A stretch of 64,000 bases of DNA from Roseateles_E sp005503085 (GCF_028462495.1 NZ_JAQOWX010000002.1:50998-114997), one strand, 5' to 3'; numbered from the stretch's first letter, positions 42,071 through 55,786 are shown. The notes: generated by a model not told the origin, from the letters alone. Made by a program: numbers and translations.

Positions 42071-42637
42071 ATGTCGGTCCTCATAGCTCTTGTCGGCATG
42101 CCCGGCGGTGGCAAGTCCACCGTCGGCCGTCAATTGGCGCGGCAATTGGGCGTGGCATGTGTGGACTCGGATGCCGAGATCGAGAGTCGCCTGGGTCAGA
42201 GCATCCGCAGTTTCTTCGACCAGCAGGGCGAAGAGAAGTTCAGGGATGTCGAGTCCGAGGTGATTGCGGAATTGCTGTGCAGCCCGCAAGACATGGTGCT
42301 GGCCACCGGCGGTGGTGCGGTGCTGCGCGAGGCCAATCGAGAGGTCTTGCACCGCCGGGCCACGGTGGTCTACCTCCGCTCCTCCCCCGAGGAACTCTTC
42401 CGTCGCCTGCGCCACGACACGCAGCGCCCCCTGCTGCAGGTCAAGGACCCGTTGAAGAAGCTGCGCGAGCTCTATGCCCAGCGTGATCCGCTGTACCGGC
42501 GCACGGCGCATTTCGTGCTGGAGACCGGGCGGCCATCGGTGCATGCCTTGGTCAATATGATCTTGATGCAGCTGGAACTGGCCGGGCTCGTGGATCCTGC
42601 GCGAGTGGCTGCAACGGTGGGCGCGGAGCGTTGCTGA
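42071..42637 (+). CDS. aroK: shikimate kinase
   Basis: Phosphorylates shikimate at O3 in aromatic amino acid biosynthesis. It has 188 residues. Walker A is GMPGGGKST, the shikimate-binding DSDAEIESR and the LATGGGAVLR motif follow, and an LID region has RRLRHDTQRPLLQ. It lies 8 bp after the Ig-like gene and 37 bp before aroB, the usual pilQ-aroK-aroB order. Confidence 0.96.
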   Translation: MSVLIALVGMPGGGKSTVGRQLARQLGVACVDSDAEIESRLGQSIRSFFDQQGEEKFRDVESEVIAELLCSPQDMVLATGGGAVLREANREVLHRRATVVYLRSSPEELFRRLRHDTQRPLLQVKDPLKKLRELYAQRDPLYRRTAHFVLETGRPSVHALVNMILMQLELAGLVDPARVAATVGAERC

Positions 42638-42674
42638 ACAACAGCGCTGCGATGCACCCGTACACTCACTGCCC

Positions 42675-43778
42675 ATGAGTAGTGATCGCTGTTCCCCCTC
42701 CACGGTTTCCATCGCGCTGGCCGAGCGCAGCTACGACATCCTGATCGGCCCGCAGCTGCTGGATGATCCCGCCACCTGGCAAGGCCTGCCGCGCGCGGCG
42801 GCGGCCCTGATCGTCAGCAACGAGACGGTGGCGCCGCTCTATCTGGAGCGCCTGCGCAGCCGGCTGCAGGCCCACTACGCAAGGGTCGATGCCGTGGTCC
42901 TGCCGGACGGCGAGCAGTACAAGGACTGGGCGACGATGAATCAGATCGTCGACCACCTGCTGGGCAGCGCCTCGGATCGCAAGACCGTGCTGTTCGCGCT
43001 GGGTGGTGGCGTGGTCGGCGACATGACCGGCTTTGCGGCCGCCATCTATATGCGCGGTGTGCCTTTTGTGCAGGTGCCCACCACCTTGCTGGCCCAGGTC
43101 GACTCCTCGGTCGGCGGCAAGACCGCGATCAACCACCCGCTGGGCAAGAATATGCTCGGCGCCTTCTACCAGCCGGCCCGGGTGATTGCCGATCTGGACA
43201 CGCTGGACACGCTGCCGCCGCGCGAGTTGGCCGCAGGCCTGGCCGAGGTCATCAAATACGGGCCTATCGCCGACGCCGACTTCCTCGACTGGATCGAGGC
43301 CAATCTGGGCGCGCTGCTGGCGCGCGACAAGGCGGCGCTGGCTTATGCGGTCAAGCGGAGCTGCGAGATCAAGGCCTGGGTCGTCGGCCAGGACGAGCGC
43401 GAGCAGGGCTTGCGCGCCATCTTGAACTTTGGCCACACCTTTGGCCATGCGATCGAGACCGGTCTGGGCTATGGCGAATGGCTGCATGGCGAGGGCGTTG
43501 GCTGCGGCATGGTGCTGGCCAGCGATCTGTCGGTGCGATTGGGCCTGATGCCGCCGGAGTTTCTGACCCGCATGCGCCGCCTGATCGAGGCGGCCGGCCT
43601 GCCGGTGCGGGCGCCGCGTCTGGGCGTCGAGCGCTATCTCGAACTGATGCGGGTGGACAAGAAAAGCGAGGGCGGCGAGATCCGCTTTGTGCTGATCGAG
43701 GGCCTGGGCAAGGCCGGCATGCGCGGGGCACCGGATGCGCTGGTGGCCGAGGTGCTTGAAGCCAACGTTGCGGCCTGA
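42675..43778 (+). CDS. aroB: 3-dehydroquinate synthase
   Basis: NAD- and metal-dependent cyclisation of DAHP to 3-dehydroquinate, the second shikimate-pathway step. It has 367 residues. Motifs are PDGEQYKDWATM, ALGGGVVGDMTGFAAA, QVPTTLLAQVDSSVGGKTA and the metal ligand region FGHTFGHAIE. The start is ATG at 42675. Confidence 0.97.
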   Translation: MSSDRCSPSTVSIALAERSYDILIGPQLLDDPATWQGLPRAAAALIVSNETVAPLYLERLRSRLQAHYARVDAVVLPDGEQYKDWATMNQIVDHLLGSASDRKTVLFALGGGVVGDMTGFAAAIYMRGVPFVQVPTTLLAQVDSSVGGKTAINHPLGKNMLGAFYQPARVIADLDTLDTLPPRELAAGLAEVIKYGPIADADFLDWIEANLGALLARDKAALAYAVKRSCEIKAWVVGQDEREQGLRAILNFGHTFGHAIETGLGYGEWLHGEGVGCGMVLASDLSVRLGLMPPEFLTRMRRLIEAAGLPVRAPRLGVERYLELMRVDKKSEGGEIRFVLIEGLGKAGMRGAPDALVAEVLEANVAA

Positions 43779-43787
43779 GCCTTCCCG

Positions 43788-44915
43788 ATGCCGCTCGCTC
43801 GCTACGCCTGTGATCCTCTGAGCAGCCGTGGCCGGCGTTTCGCCGAGCCGCCGGCCCCGACACGCAGCGAGTACCAGCGCGACCGTGACCGCATCGTCCA
43901 CAGCACCGCATTCCGGCGCCTGGTCTACAAGACCCAGGTCTTCCTGAACCACGAGGGCGATCTGTTCCGTACCCGGCTGACGCATTCGCTGGAGGTGGCG
44001 CAGCTGGGCCGCTCGATCGCCCGCACCTTGCTGCTGGATGAGGATCTGGTCGAGGCGATCGCGCTGGCTCACGATCTGGGCCACACGCCTTTCGGACATG
44101 CGGGCCAGGACGTGCTGGACGCATGCATGCGCGGGCACGGCGGCTTTGAACACAATCTGCAGAGTTTGCGCGTGGTCGACCAGCTGGAGCAGCGCTACCC
44201 GGCCTTCGACGGGCTCAACCTGAGCTTCGAGACCCGCGAGGGCATTCTGAAACATTGCAGCAAGCGCAATGCGCAACTGCTCGAGGCGGCAGAGCCCGGC
44301 GGTGTGGCGGCGCGCTTTCTCTGCGGCCAGCAGCCCGGCCTCGAAGCCCAGCTCTGCAATCTGGCCGACGAGGTGGCCTACAACGCCCACGACATCGATG
44401 ACGGGGTGCGCTCCGGGCTGATCGAGCTGGAGCAGTTGGAAGAGGTGCCGCTGGTGCAGCGCTATCTGCGCCAGGCGATGGCCGAGTTTCCGCATCTCAA
44501 GGGAAAACGGCTGCTGTTCGAAACCATACGCCGCATGCTGTCGGAGCAGGTCTACGACATCATCAAGGCCAGCCAGGCGGCCTTGGATGCGGTGGCGCCA
44601 GCCGACGTCGATGCGGTGCGCGTGCAGCCGCCGCTGCTGTGCTTCAGCCCCGAGATGCGCGCCGCCAGCACCGAGCTCAAGCGCTTTCTCTTCGCCAAGC
44701 TCTACCGCCACCCCCAGGTGCAGGACACGCGGCTGCGCGCCGAACAGGTGCTGCGAGAGCTGTTCGAGATCTACATCAACGACAGCCGCCAGCTGCCCGC
44801 CGAGTACACGCAGACCGAGGATGCGCACCGCGCCTGCGCCGACTACATCGCCGGGATGACCGACCGCTTTGCACTGCGCGAGCACCAGCGCCTGACCGGC
44901 AAGCAGCTGTTCTGA
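43788..44915 (+). CDS. dgt: dGTP triphosphohydrolase-like HD-domain protein
   Basis: HD-superfamily nucleotide phosphohydrolase that hydrolyses dNTPs to deoxynucleoside and triphosphate. It has 375 residues. The N-terminal SSRGRRFAEPPAPTRSEYQRDRDRI is split by family-typical Arg clusters. The HD site reads RLTHSLEVAQ, LAHDLGHTPFGHAG and EVAYNAHDIDDG. It is 9 bp after aroB and probably part of the aro transcript. The exact nucleotide preference is not shown. Confidence 0.92.
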   Translation: MPLARYACDPLSSRGRRFAEPPAPTRSEYQRDRDRIVHSTAFRRLVYKTQVFLNHEGDLFRTRLTHSLEVAQLGRSIARTLLLDEDLVEAIALAHDLGHTPFGHAGQDVLDACMRGHGGFEHNLQSLRVVDQLEQRYPAFDGLNLSFETREGILKHCSKRNAQLLEAAEPGGVAARFLCGQQPGLEAQLCNLADEVAYNAHDIDDGVRSGLIELEQLEEVPLVQRYLRQAMAEFPHLKGKRLLFETIRRMLSEQVYDIIKASQAALDAVAPADVDAVRVQPPLLCFSPEMRAASTELKRFLFAKLYRHPQVQDTRLRAEQVLRELFEIYINDSRQLPAEYTQTEDAHRACADYIAGMTDRFALREHQRLTGKQLF

Positions 44916-44938
44916 TCTTCCCTTCATACCTTCATAAT

Positions 44939-44957
44939 GGGGTCAGGTTCAATTAAA
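44939..44957 (+). repeat. REP-like sequence upstream of RAYT gene
   Basis: GGGGTCAGGTTCAATTAAA lies 10 bp before the transposase ATG. It is an inverted match of 45699-45720 on the far side of the gene, and it shares GGGTCAGGT with the junction palindrome at 5537. Confidence 0.6.
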
Positions 44958-44967
44958 GCCCGATCCC

Positions 44968-45675
44968 ATGGCCCGACTTCCCCGCCTGGTGCTGCCCGGC
45001 CAGCCCCACCACATCATTCAGCGCGGCAACAACCGCCAGGCCATCTTCGTCGATGACAAGGACCGGCAGCACTTCCTCGCCACCTTGCGGGAGTGTGCGC
45101 TGACCCATCAGGTTGCCATCCATGCCTATGTGCTGATGGACAACCATGTGCACTTGCTCGCCACACCACAGCAGCTGGATGGCCTGAGCCGCATGATGCA
45201 GTCGCTGGGGCGGCGCTATGTGGGCTGGTTCAACCATCGTCATGGTCGCAGCGGCACGCTGTGGGAAGGGCGCTTCCGGGCGGCGCTGATCGAGGGCGAG
45301 CGCCATCTGCTGGCCTGCGCGCGCTATATCGAGCTCAATCCGCTGCGGGCCGGCATGGCGGTGGATGCTGGCGCCTACCCCTGGTCCAGCTGCGCCCACC
45401 ATCTGGGGCGCCGCCGCGATCCTTTGGTCACCGAACATCCGATGTACTGGGCGCTGGGCAACACGCCTTTCGAGCGCGAGGCGGCCTACCGTGAACTGCT
45501 GGAGCAGGGCCTCAGCGCCGAGGAAGTCGGGGCACTGACGGCCTCAGCCCTGAAGGGCTGGCCGCTCGGCTCGGCAAGTTTCTTGCAAGGGCTTGCCGCA
45601 CAGGTCGACCGCCCGACGGCGCCCCGAAGCCGAGGGCGCCCGCGCAAGCGTGTTGATGACTCTGTCCCTAATTAA
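44968..45675 (+). CDS. REP-associated tyrosine transposase (RAYT, Y1 family)
   Basis: HUH single-strand nuclease of the IS200/IS605-related TnpA_REP group, here a single-copy domesticated-type gene rather than an IS. It has 235 residues. Motifs are PHHIIQRGNNRQ at residues 13-24, MDNHVHLLATP with the HxH metal pair, and ARYIELNPLRAG with the likely catalytic Tyr. It is flanked by inverted REP-like repeats (44939-44957 and 45699-45720). Its stop codon lies inside another REP-like stretch (TCTGTCCC-TAATTAATT). Known RAYTs bind and cleave REP palindromes. Confidence 0.92.
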   Translation: MARLPRLVLPGQPHHIIQRGNNRQAIFVDDKDRQHFLATLRECALTHQVAIHAYVLMDNHVHLLATPQQLDGLSRMMQSLGRRYVGWFNHRHGRSGTLWEGRFRAALIEGERHLLACARYIELNPLRAGMAVDAGAYPWSSCAHHLGRRRDPLVTEHPMYWALGNTPFEREAAYRELLEQGLSAEEVGALTASALKGWPLGSASFLQGLAAQVDRPTAPRSRGRPRKRVDDSVPN

Positions 45676-45681
45676 TTGGGG
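45658..45681. repeat. REP-like sequence overlapping RAYT stop codon
   Basis: TCTGTCCC at 45661-45668 is followed directly by TAATTAATT, which includes the transposase stop codon. The same two elements occur in reverse order and orientation between gltB and gltD (50620-50643). Confidence 0.55.
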
Positions 45682-45698
45682 ATGTTTGATTCGATGGG

Positions 45699-45720
45699 TT
45701 TTAAATCGAGTCTGACCCTA
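45699..45720 (-). repeat. REP-like sequence downstream of RAYT gene
   Basis: Read on the minus strand it is TAGGGTCAGACTCGATTTAA, an imperfect inverted copy of 44939-44957. It ends 71 bp before the gltB ATG. Confidence 0.6.
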
Positions 45721-45731
45721 TTTAATCGGAC

Positions 45732-45760
45732 TTGATGGTTTTGCTGCGGCGCAGTACGCT
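45732..45760 (+). promoter_or_regulatory. candidate sigma70-like promoter of gltB
   Basis: TTGATG at 45732-45737 and TACGCT at 45755-45760 are 17 bp apart, 31 bp before the gltB ATG. Matches are 4/6 and 3/6. If real, the promoter begins 12 bp after the RAYT-flanking repeat. Confidence 0.3.
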
Positions 45761-45791
45761 TCGCGCCATTGCTGATAGCGTGGAGAGAGCC

Positions 45792-50619
<4,828 letters not shown>

Positions 50620-50622
<3 letters not shown>

Positions 50623-50673
50623 TTAATTCACTTGCGGGACAGACCGCCCGAGCATCGCGAGTAGCTCTGTCCC
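50620..50673. repeat. REP-like palindrome between gltB and gltD
   Basis: TAATTAATT overlaps the gltB stop. GGGACAGA at 50636-50643 and TCTGTCCC at 50666-50673 form a perfect 8-bp inverted repeat with a 22-nt spacer. The TCTGTCCC and AATTAATT elements match those at the RAYT 3' end. It fills most of the 69-bp gap before gltD and could affect the relative expression of the two subunits. Confidence 0.6.
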
Positions 50674-50691
50674 CAACTGACTGGAAGAATC

Positions 50692-52158
50692 ATGGGAAAA
50701 GTCACCGGCTTCATGGAGTATGAGCGTCTGGAAGAGGGCTATGAGCCCGTCGCCACGCGCGTCAAGGGCTACAAGGAATTCGTCATCGGCCTGAATGCCG
50801 ACCAGGCCAAGATCCAGAGCGCGCGCTGCATGGACTGCGGCACGCCCTTCTGCAACAGCGGCTGCCCGGTCAACAACATCATTCCGGACTTCAATGATCT
50901 GGTGTATCGCGGCGATTGGAAAAACGCCATCACCGTGCTGCACTCGACCAACAACTTCCCGGAGTTCACCGGCCGCATCTGCCCCGCGCCCTGCGAGGCG
51001 GCCTGCACGCTGAACGTCAATGACGATGCGGTGGGCATCAAGTCCATCGAGCACGCCATCATCGACCGCGCCTGGGAAGAGGACTGGGTCAAGCCCCAGC
51101 CGCCCAAGACCCGGACCGGCAAGACCGTGGCCGTGGTCGGCTCCGGCCCGGCCGGCCTGGCGGCGGCCCAGCAGCTGGCACGCGCCGGCCATGCGGTGAC
51201 TGTGTTCGAGAAGAACGACCGCGTCGGCGGTCTGCTGCGCTACGGCATCCCGGACTTCAAGATGGAAAAGTCGCATATCGACCGCCGTGTCAAGCAGATG
51301 GAGGCCGAGGGCGTGGTGTTCCGCACCGGTGTGCTGGTGGCCGAGCTGCCGGCCGACAGCAAGATCACCAACTGGGCCAAGGAAAGCATCAGCCCGGACG
51401 AGCTGAAGAGCCAGTTCGACGCGGTGCTGCTGGCCGGCGGCGCCGAGACCTCGCGCGATCTGCCGGTGCCGGGCCGCGAGCTGGCGGGCATCCATTACGC
51501 GATGGAATTCCTGCCGCAGCAGAACAAGGTCAATGCCGGCGACAAGCTCAAGGGCCAGATCCGCGCCGACGGCAAGCATGTGATCGTGATCGGCGGCGGC
51601 GACACCGGCAGCGATTGCGTGGGCACGAGCAACCGCCACGGTGCCAAAAGCGTCACCCAGTTCGAGCTGATGCCCCAGCCTCCCGAGGTCGAGGACCGCC
51701 CGCTGACCTGGCCTTACTGGCCGATCAAGCTGCGCACCTCGTCCAGCCACGAAGAAGGCTGCGAGCGCGAGTTTGCGATCGCCACCAAGGAGTTCCTGGG
51801 CGAGAAAGGCAAAGTCACCGGCGTGAAGACCGTGCGCGTTGAGTGGCAGGGCGGCAAGATGGTTGAGGTGGCCGGCTCCGAGCAGGTGCTGAAGGCCGAT
51901 CTGGTCTTCCTGGCGATGGGTTTCGTCGCCCCGGTCGCGACCGTGCTGGACGCCTTCGGCGTGGCCAAGGACAACCGCGGCAACGCCAAGGCCACGGTCG
52001 ATTTCACCGGCGGCTACCAGACCAATGTGCCCAAGGTCTTTGCTGCCGGCGATATGCGCCGCGGCCAGAGCCTGGTCGTCTGGGCCATCCGCGAAGGCCG
52101 CCAGGCGGCTCGGGCGGTGGATGAGTTTCTGATGGGGGAGAGCGAGTTGCCGCGCTGA
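50692..52158 (+). CDS. gltD: glutamate synthase (NADPH) small subunit
   Basis: Supplies electrons from NADPH to GltB. It has 488 residues. Fe-S cysteines are in CMDCGTPFCNSGCPVNN and CPAPCEAACTL. The FAD site is VVGSGPAGLAAAQQLARAG and the NADPH site is VIGGGDTGSDCVGT. The C-terminal FAAGDMRRGQSLVVWAI closes the FAD domain. It is downstream of gltB across a REP-like spacer and followed by a terminator. Confidence 0.97.
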   Translation: MGKVTGFMEYERLEEGYEPVATRVKGYKEFVIGLNADQAKIQSARCMDCGTPFCNSGCPVNNIIPDFNDLVYRGDWKNAITVLHSTNNFPEFTGRICPAPCEAACTLNVNDDAVGIKSIEHAIIDRAWEEDWVKPQPPKTRTGKTVAVVGSGPAGLAAAQQLARAGHAVTVFEKNDRVGGLLRYGIPDFKMEKSHIDRRVKQMEAEGVVFRTGVLVAELPADSKITNWAKESISPDELKSQFDAVLLAGGAETSRDLPVPGRELAGIHYAMEFLPQQNKVNAGDKLKGQIRADGKHVIVIGGGDTGSDCVGTSNRHGAKSVTQFELMPQPPEVEDRPLTWPYWPIKLRTSSSHEEGCEREFAIATKEFLGEKGKVTGVKTVRVEWQGGKMVEVAGSEQVLKADLVFLAMGFVAPVATVLDAFGVAKDNRGNAKATVDFTGGYQTNVPKVFAAGDMRRGQSLVVWAIREGRQAARAVDEFLMGESELPR

Positions 52159-52178
52159 GCCAGCCATGAGCCAGTCAG

Positions 52179-52204
52179 AAGCCACCTTCGGGTGGCTTTT
52201 TTCT
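52179..52204 (+). terminator. intrinsic terminator after gltD
   Basis: Perfect stem GCCACC/GGTGGC with a TTCG tetraloop, followed by six T, about 20 bp after the gltD stop. Confidence 0.9.
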
Positions 52205-52446
52205 TGGCTTGCCTGCTTTCAGTTGTCTGCAACATCGGGATTCGATACCGCCCCGGTAGCAGTTTCTTACGACTGCGCACCACTTGTCAGCGGTCGCTGT
52301 CCGTCCATCGAGAAGGGCTGGCAAGTTGTGCGCTATTTCACATCATGCTTCGACCTGGCTGCTGACAATGCGAACAAGCAAGCGGTATAGGGCCGTCTTC
52401 CAATCCTTTATCGGAGCCTCGCAGCACTATGAACAAGGACCTTTGC

Positions 52447-52914
52447 ATGTCACCGCGTCGAACTCTGCTGGTTGCCCGATTCCGGCGCGGGTTCACCCTG
52501 GTCGAGGTCATGGTGGTCGTGGCCATCATCGGGATCCTGGCTTCGGTAGCGATACCCGCCTATCAAGACTATGTACGCCGCGGGCAGTTGCCGGACGCGT
52601 TCGCATCCCTGGCGGACTACCGGGTCAAGATGGAACAGTACTATCAGGACAATCGCCGCTACGGAACAGCGGCCTGCGCCGATGGAGCCGACGCACCGGC
52701 TTGGAATTCCTTCAAGCCGAGTGGTAGTGGGTATTTCACCTTTGCTTGCGAGCTCAGCGGAACCCAGGCCTACAAACTCACGGCGACGGGCGCAAAAGGC
52801 GCGGCAAAAGGCCATGCCTACACCCTGAATCAGGACAATGCGAAGGTAACCACCTCGTTCAAGGGCGAGAGCAGCAGCAAGGCCTGCTGGTTGCTCAAAG
52901 GGGATGAGTGCTGA
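52447..52914 (+). CDS. pilE: type IV pilin-like protein, PilE/PilA type
   Basis: A 155-residue type IV prepilin. The leader ends RFRRG and the mature protein starts FTLVEVMVVVAIIGILASVA with Glu5. The Tyr-rich IPAYQDYVRRG and VKMEQYYQDNRRYGT are typical of PilE. Four C-terminal cysteines could form the D-region disulfides. ATG 52447 has AAGGA 7 nt upstream; ATG 52429 adds six residues. It is first in the minor-pilin cluster, whereas in many Burkholderiales pilE follows pilY1. Whether it is a major or minor subunit cannot be told. Confidence 0.9.
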   Translation: MSPRRTLLVARFRRGFTLVEVMVVVAIIGILASVAIPAYQDYVRRGQLPDAFASLADYRVKMEQYYQDNRRYGTAACADGADAPAWNSFKPSGSGYFTFACELSGTQAYKLTATGAKGAAKGHAYTLNQDNAKVTTSFKGESSSKACWLLKGDEC

Positions 52915-53525
52915 TGGACGCCCTGCGCACTTCCAAGGCGTCAAGCCAGCGCGGCTTGACCCTGATCGAGCTGGTCGTCGTGCTGACCTTGATTGGCTTG
53001 TCTATGGCCGTGCTGGTGCCCGAAGCGGGGGCCTGGATTCGTAACCTGTCGGTTCGTAATGCGGGCGAGTCGGTGCGCGCAGGCATTGAAAAAGCCCGGC
53101 TGGAAGCGCTGCGACGTAATGCGCCGATGAGTTTCTGGCTGGTCTCCGACACATCAAAAGCACTGTCGGACGGGTGCTCCCTGTCCGGCACCGGTCCTTC
53201 CTGGGTTGTCAGCGGCAGCAGCCCGGCAGGCAAATGCGGCGCGGCGGTGTCTGAGACCGTTGATCCGCAACTGGTGGACAAGTGGTCGGCGGCTGATGGT
53301 TCCAGTGGCGTGGAGTTGAAAGCGGTCGATGAGGCAGGTGCTGCCGTTTCCAGCGTGACCTTCAACAGCCTCGGTCAGGCGGTGGCCGGAGGCTCGCAAA
53401 TTGTGCGCATCGATGTCTCGCACAGCACCTCGGGCGCACGCGCGCTACGTGTGGTGATTCAGGCGGGTGGTTCGGTTCGCTTGTGCGACCCGGCCGCATC
53501 CGGTGACGATCCACGCCGGTGCTGA
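52914..53525 (+). CDS. fimT: minor pilin FimT/FimU-like (GspH family)
   Basis: A 203-residue prepilin with the SSQRG/LTLIELVVVLTLIGLSMAVL cleavage region. The block NAGESVRAGIEKARLEALRRN (split at Ala) and the C-terminal VRLCDPAASGDDPRRC are the FimT/GspH_FimT signature. The ATG shares a base with the preceding stop (TGATG). It probably initiates pilus assembly with PilV, PilW, PilX and PilY1. Confidence 0.9.
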   Translation: MDALRTSKASSQRGLTLIELVVVLTLIGLSMAVLVPEAGAWIRNLSVRNAGESVRAGIEKARLEALRRNAPMSFWLVSDTSKALSDGCSLSGTGPSWVVSGSSPAGKCGAAVSETVDPQLVDKWSAADGSSGVELKAVDEAGAAVSSVTFNSLGQAVAGGSQIVRIDVSHSTSGARALRVVIQAGGSVRLCDPAASGDDPRRC

Positions 53526-53538
53526 GGAGGCAACAGAA

Positions 53539-53967
53539 ATGAACAGTTCAAAAGTTGCAAGCAGACGATGCATGGCGAGGGCCTCACGAGGGGTCGCCAT
53601 GATTGAAGCGCTGGTTGGGATTCTTATTTTTGCCTTCGGCGTGATGGGTCTGATCGGCCTGCAGGCGTCGATGACCAAGGCGCAGACCGGGGCGAAGTTC
53701 AGGGCCGATGCCGCCAACCTCAGTAACGAACTGATTGGCGTCATGTGGAGCGACGCGGCCGGCAATCTGGGGAAGTACGCCAGCGCAAGTTGCGATACGC
53801 ACGCGCCGTGCAAAGACTGGGCCGGCAAGCTTGACCAACGGCTACCCGCCGCGACGTCGGTGGTGGTGGTTGACGCGCCGAGCGGTGCGGTCAGCATCAC
53901 CATCGAATGGACGCAGCCCGGGGAGGGCAAGCATCGTTATCAGACCTCCGCAATGGTGCAGCTATGA
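53539..53967 (+). CDS. pilV: minor pilin PilV
   Basis: A 142-residue prepilin with SRG/VAMIEALVGILIFAFGVMGL, Glu5 present, and the PilV-type LIGLQASMTKAQTGAKFRADA. A GAGGAGG ribosome-binding site lies 9 nt before ATG 53539. The two cysteines (ASCDTHAPC) may form a disulfide. It overlaps pilW by four bases. Confidence 0.9.
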   Translation: MNSSKVASRRCMARASRGVAMIEALVGILIFAFGVMGLIGLQASMTKAQTGAKFRADAANLSNELIGVMWSDAAGNLGKYASASCDTHAPCKDWAGKLDQRLPAATSVVVVDAPSGAVSITIEWTQPGEGKHRYQTSAMVQL

Positions 53968-55130
53968 ACAGCATGACGAACTCGCGCATGGCTTCCATCG
54001 GAAAGCCTCTCCGAGGTTTCTCGCTGATCGAGGTGATTGTCGGTATGGCAATCGGCCTGCTTTGTACGCTGGTGATCGCCACCGTGCTGAGCTCCGTCGA
54101 AGGGCAACGCCGCGGCACAACACAAGGGTCCGACGCGCAGGTGAACGGCACGCTTGCGCTTTACTCGGTGCAGCGCGAAGTGGCCATGGCCGGCTATGGT
54201 TTCGCCAGTGAGGCGCCTGCGGTGGGTTGCACGCTGCAGGCGATGTACAACAACGCGGCGGTCACGGCATTGCCGCCAAGACTGGCCCCGGTGATGATCA
54301 CCCAGGGCGCCGATGGTCGCAGCGATACGCTGCGGGTGCTGGCCAGTTCCAAGTTCATCGACGGCAATGCCGCGACGCGTCATGACATCGGCTATACCGT
54401 CCCCACTCGAGTCCTCTCGACTTATGATCCGAACGACCTCGGACCGACGCGGGCCTATCAATACCAGGTTTCGTCCCTGCTGAGCATTGTTCAGGGCGAT
54501 CTGATGGTGGCCGTCATCGATGCGGCCACCCCTTGCGGGCTCTTTCAGGTGACCGGCGTGCAGGACCATGCGACCATGGGGCGTCTGGTGCTTCGCGCCG
54601 ACGATTCGCCGAAATGGAATGCTCCGCGTCATCCGGCCCAGGTGGCCAACAACGGTGCGTTCCTGGTCAATCTCGGCCGCGTCTCGGATGTTTCGTTTAC
54701 CGTGGATGCCAATCAGCGCTTGATGCGCAGCGAACTCAACACCCGCTCCATGAGCCGCATCGAGAACGCGGTGCAGAGCAATATCGTGCTGCTCAAAGCC
54801 ATGTACGGGCGCGACACCGACGGCAATCTGACGGTCGATACCTATGACTACACCACTCCGACCACCAATGCCGGCTGGCTGAGCGTGCTCACCGTGCGCT
54901 TGGTCGTGGTGGCTCGCAGCGCGCAGTACGAGAAAGACAAGGTCACGACCAAGGCACCGCAATGGGATGTGGGCGCCTCGGCGAGTGTCAGCGGGGCGGT
55001 GGCCTGCGGGACGAGCAAGTGTGTCGAACTCAAGGTCGACACGCAGGACGACTGGGAGCACTACCGCTACCAGATTTTTGACACCGTCATTCCCTTGCGC
55101 AACCAGCGCTGGAAAGCGGGAGGTTCCTGA
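53964..55130 (+). CDS. pilW: minor pilin PilW
   Basis: A 388-residue prepilin. The cleavage region is PLRG/FSLIEVIVGMAIGLLCTLVI and the helix continues to QREVAMAGYGF, typical of PilW. A large beta-rich globular domain follows. With PilV and PilX it links the PilY1 adhesin to the pilus shaft. ATG 53964 overlaps the pilV stop, and the stop overlaps pilX by one base. Confidence 0.9.
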   Translation: MNSMTNSRMASIGKPLRGFSLIEVIVGMAIGLLCTLVIATVLSSVEGQRRGTTQGSDAQVNGTLALYSVQREVAMAGYGFASEAPAVGCTLQAMYNNAAVTALPPRLAPVMITQGADGRSDTLRVLASSKFIDGNAATRHDIGYTVPTRVLSTYDPNDLGPTRAYQYQVSSLLSIVQGDLMVAVIDAATPCGLFQVTGVQDHATMGRLVLRADDSPKWNAPRHPAQVANNGAFLVNLGRVSDVSFTVDANQRLMRSELNTRSMSRIENAVQSNIVLLKAMYGRDTDGNLTVDTYDYTTPTTNAGWLSVLTVRLVVVARSAQYEKDKVTTKAPQWDVGASASVSGAVACGTSKCVELKVDTQDDWEHYRYQIFDTVIPLRNQRWKAGGS

Positions 55131-55786
55131 TGAAACAGCTGAAGAAGACGGGCGCCCAGCGCGGCATGGCCTTGATCTTTGCGATGGTGGCTCTGATCGC
55201 GCTGACGGTGGGTGCTGTGGCCCTGATCCGATCAGTGGATTCCGGCGTGCTGGCCTTGGGCAATCTTGCTTTCAAGCAGAGCGGCGTGACGGCCGGCGCG
55301 AGTGCGACCGAGGCGGCCATGGCCTATCTGCAAGCCAATCTGGGCAGCGGCGAACTGAATTCGAACCAGCCCAAGCACGGTTACTACGCCACTCAGATGG
55401 CCTCACTGGATGTGACCGGGCGCACGGCAGGCACGGCCAATGTGCTGGCCATGGTGGATTGGAACGGTGATAACTGCAAGATCAACGGCAAGGAAGTCGG
55501 GGCAGCCACCTGCACCACCAAGCCATCGACGGCCATCAATGTGGGTGGTGACCAGGTGAGCTACATCATCACGCGGCTGTGCCGAGACGCGACCGCACCC
55601 TCGGCGACCGAGTGCGCGACGCCGGTCACGCAAACCAGCACGCAGGCCATGGGCCGCGGCGCGCTGGACTATGGCAGCCCCGAGCAACTGGGCGTCGCCA
55701 GCTACAGCCCCTACTACCGCATCATCACGCGCACCGTGGGCCCCAAGGGCACCGTCAGCTTCACCGAAACCTTGGTGCACTTCTAA
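55130..55786 (+). CDS. pilX: minor pilin PilX
   Basis: A 218-residue PilX-type protein with AQRG/MALIFAMVALIALTVGAVAL. Position 5 is Phe rather than Glu, as expected for PilX and the GspK-like tip pilins. LGNLAFKQSGVTAGASATEAA (split over 40-60) fits the family. It lies directly upstream of pilY1. Confidence 0.9.
   Translation: MKQLKKTGAQRGMALIFAMVALIALTVGAVALIRSVDSGVLALGNLAFKQSGVTAGASATEAAMAYLQANLGSGELNSNQPKHGYYATQMASLDVTGRTAGTANVLAMVDWNGDNCKINGKEVGAATCTTKPSTAINVGGDQVSYIITRLCRDATAPSATECATPVTQTSTQAMGRGALDYGSPEQLGVASYSPYYRIITRTVGPKGTVSFTETLVHF

Noticed and set aside
42666..44927. A 753-codon open frame on the minus strand
   Set aside because: It is antisense to aroB and dgt, has low-complexity His/Gln/Arg-rich translation typical of high-GC shadows, and matches no family.
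44968..45675. A complete IS200/IS605 insertion sequence
   Set aside because: The gene is of the RAYT group; there is no tnpB and the flanks are REP-like inverted repeats rather than IS ends.
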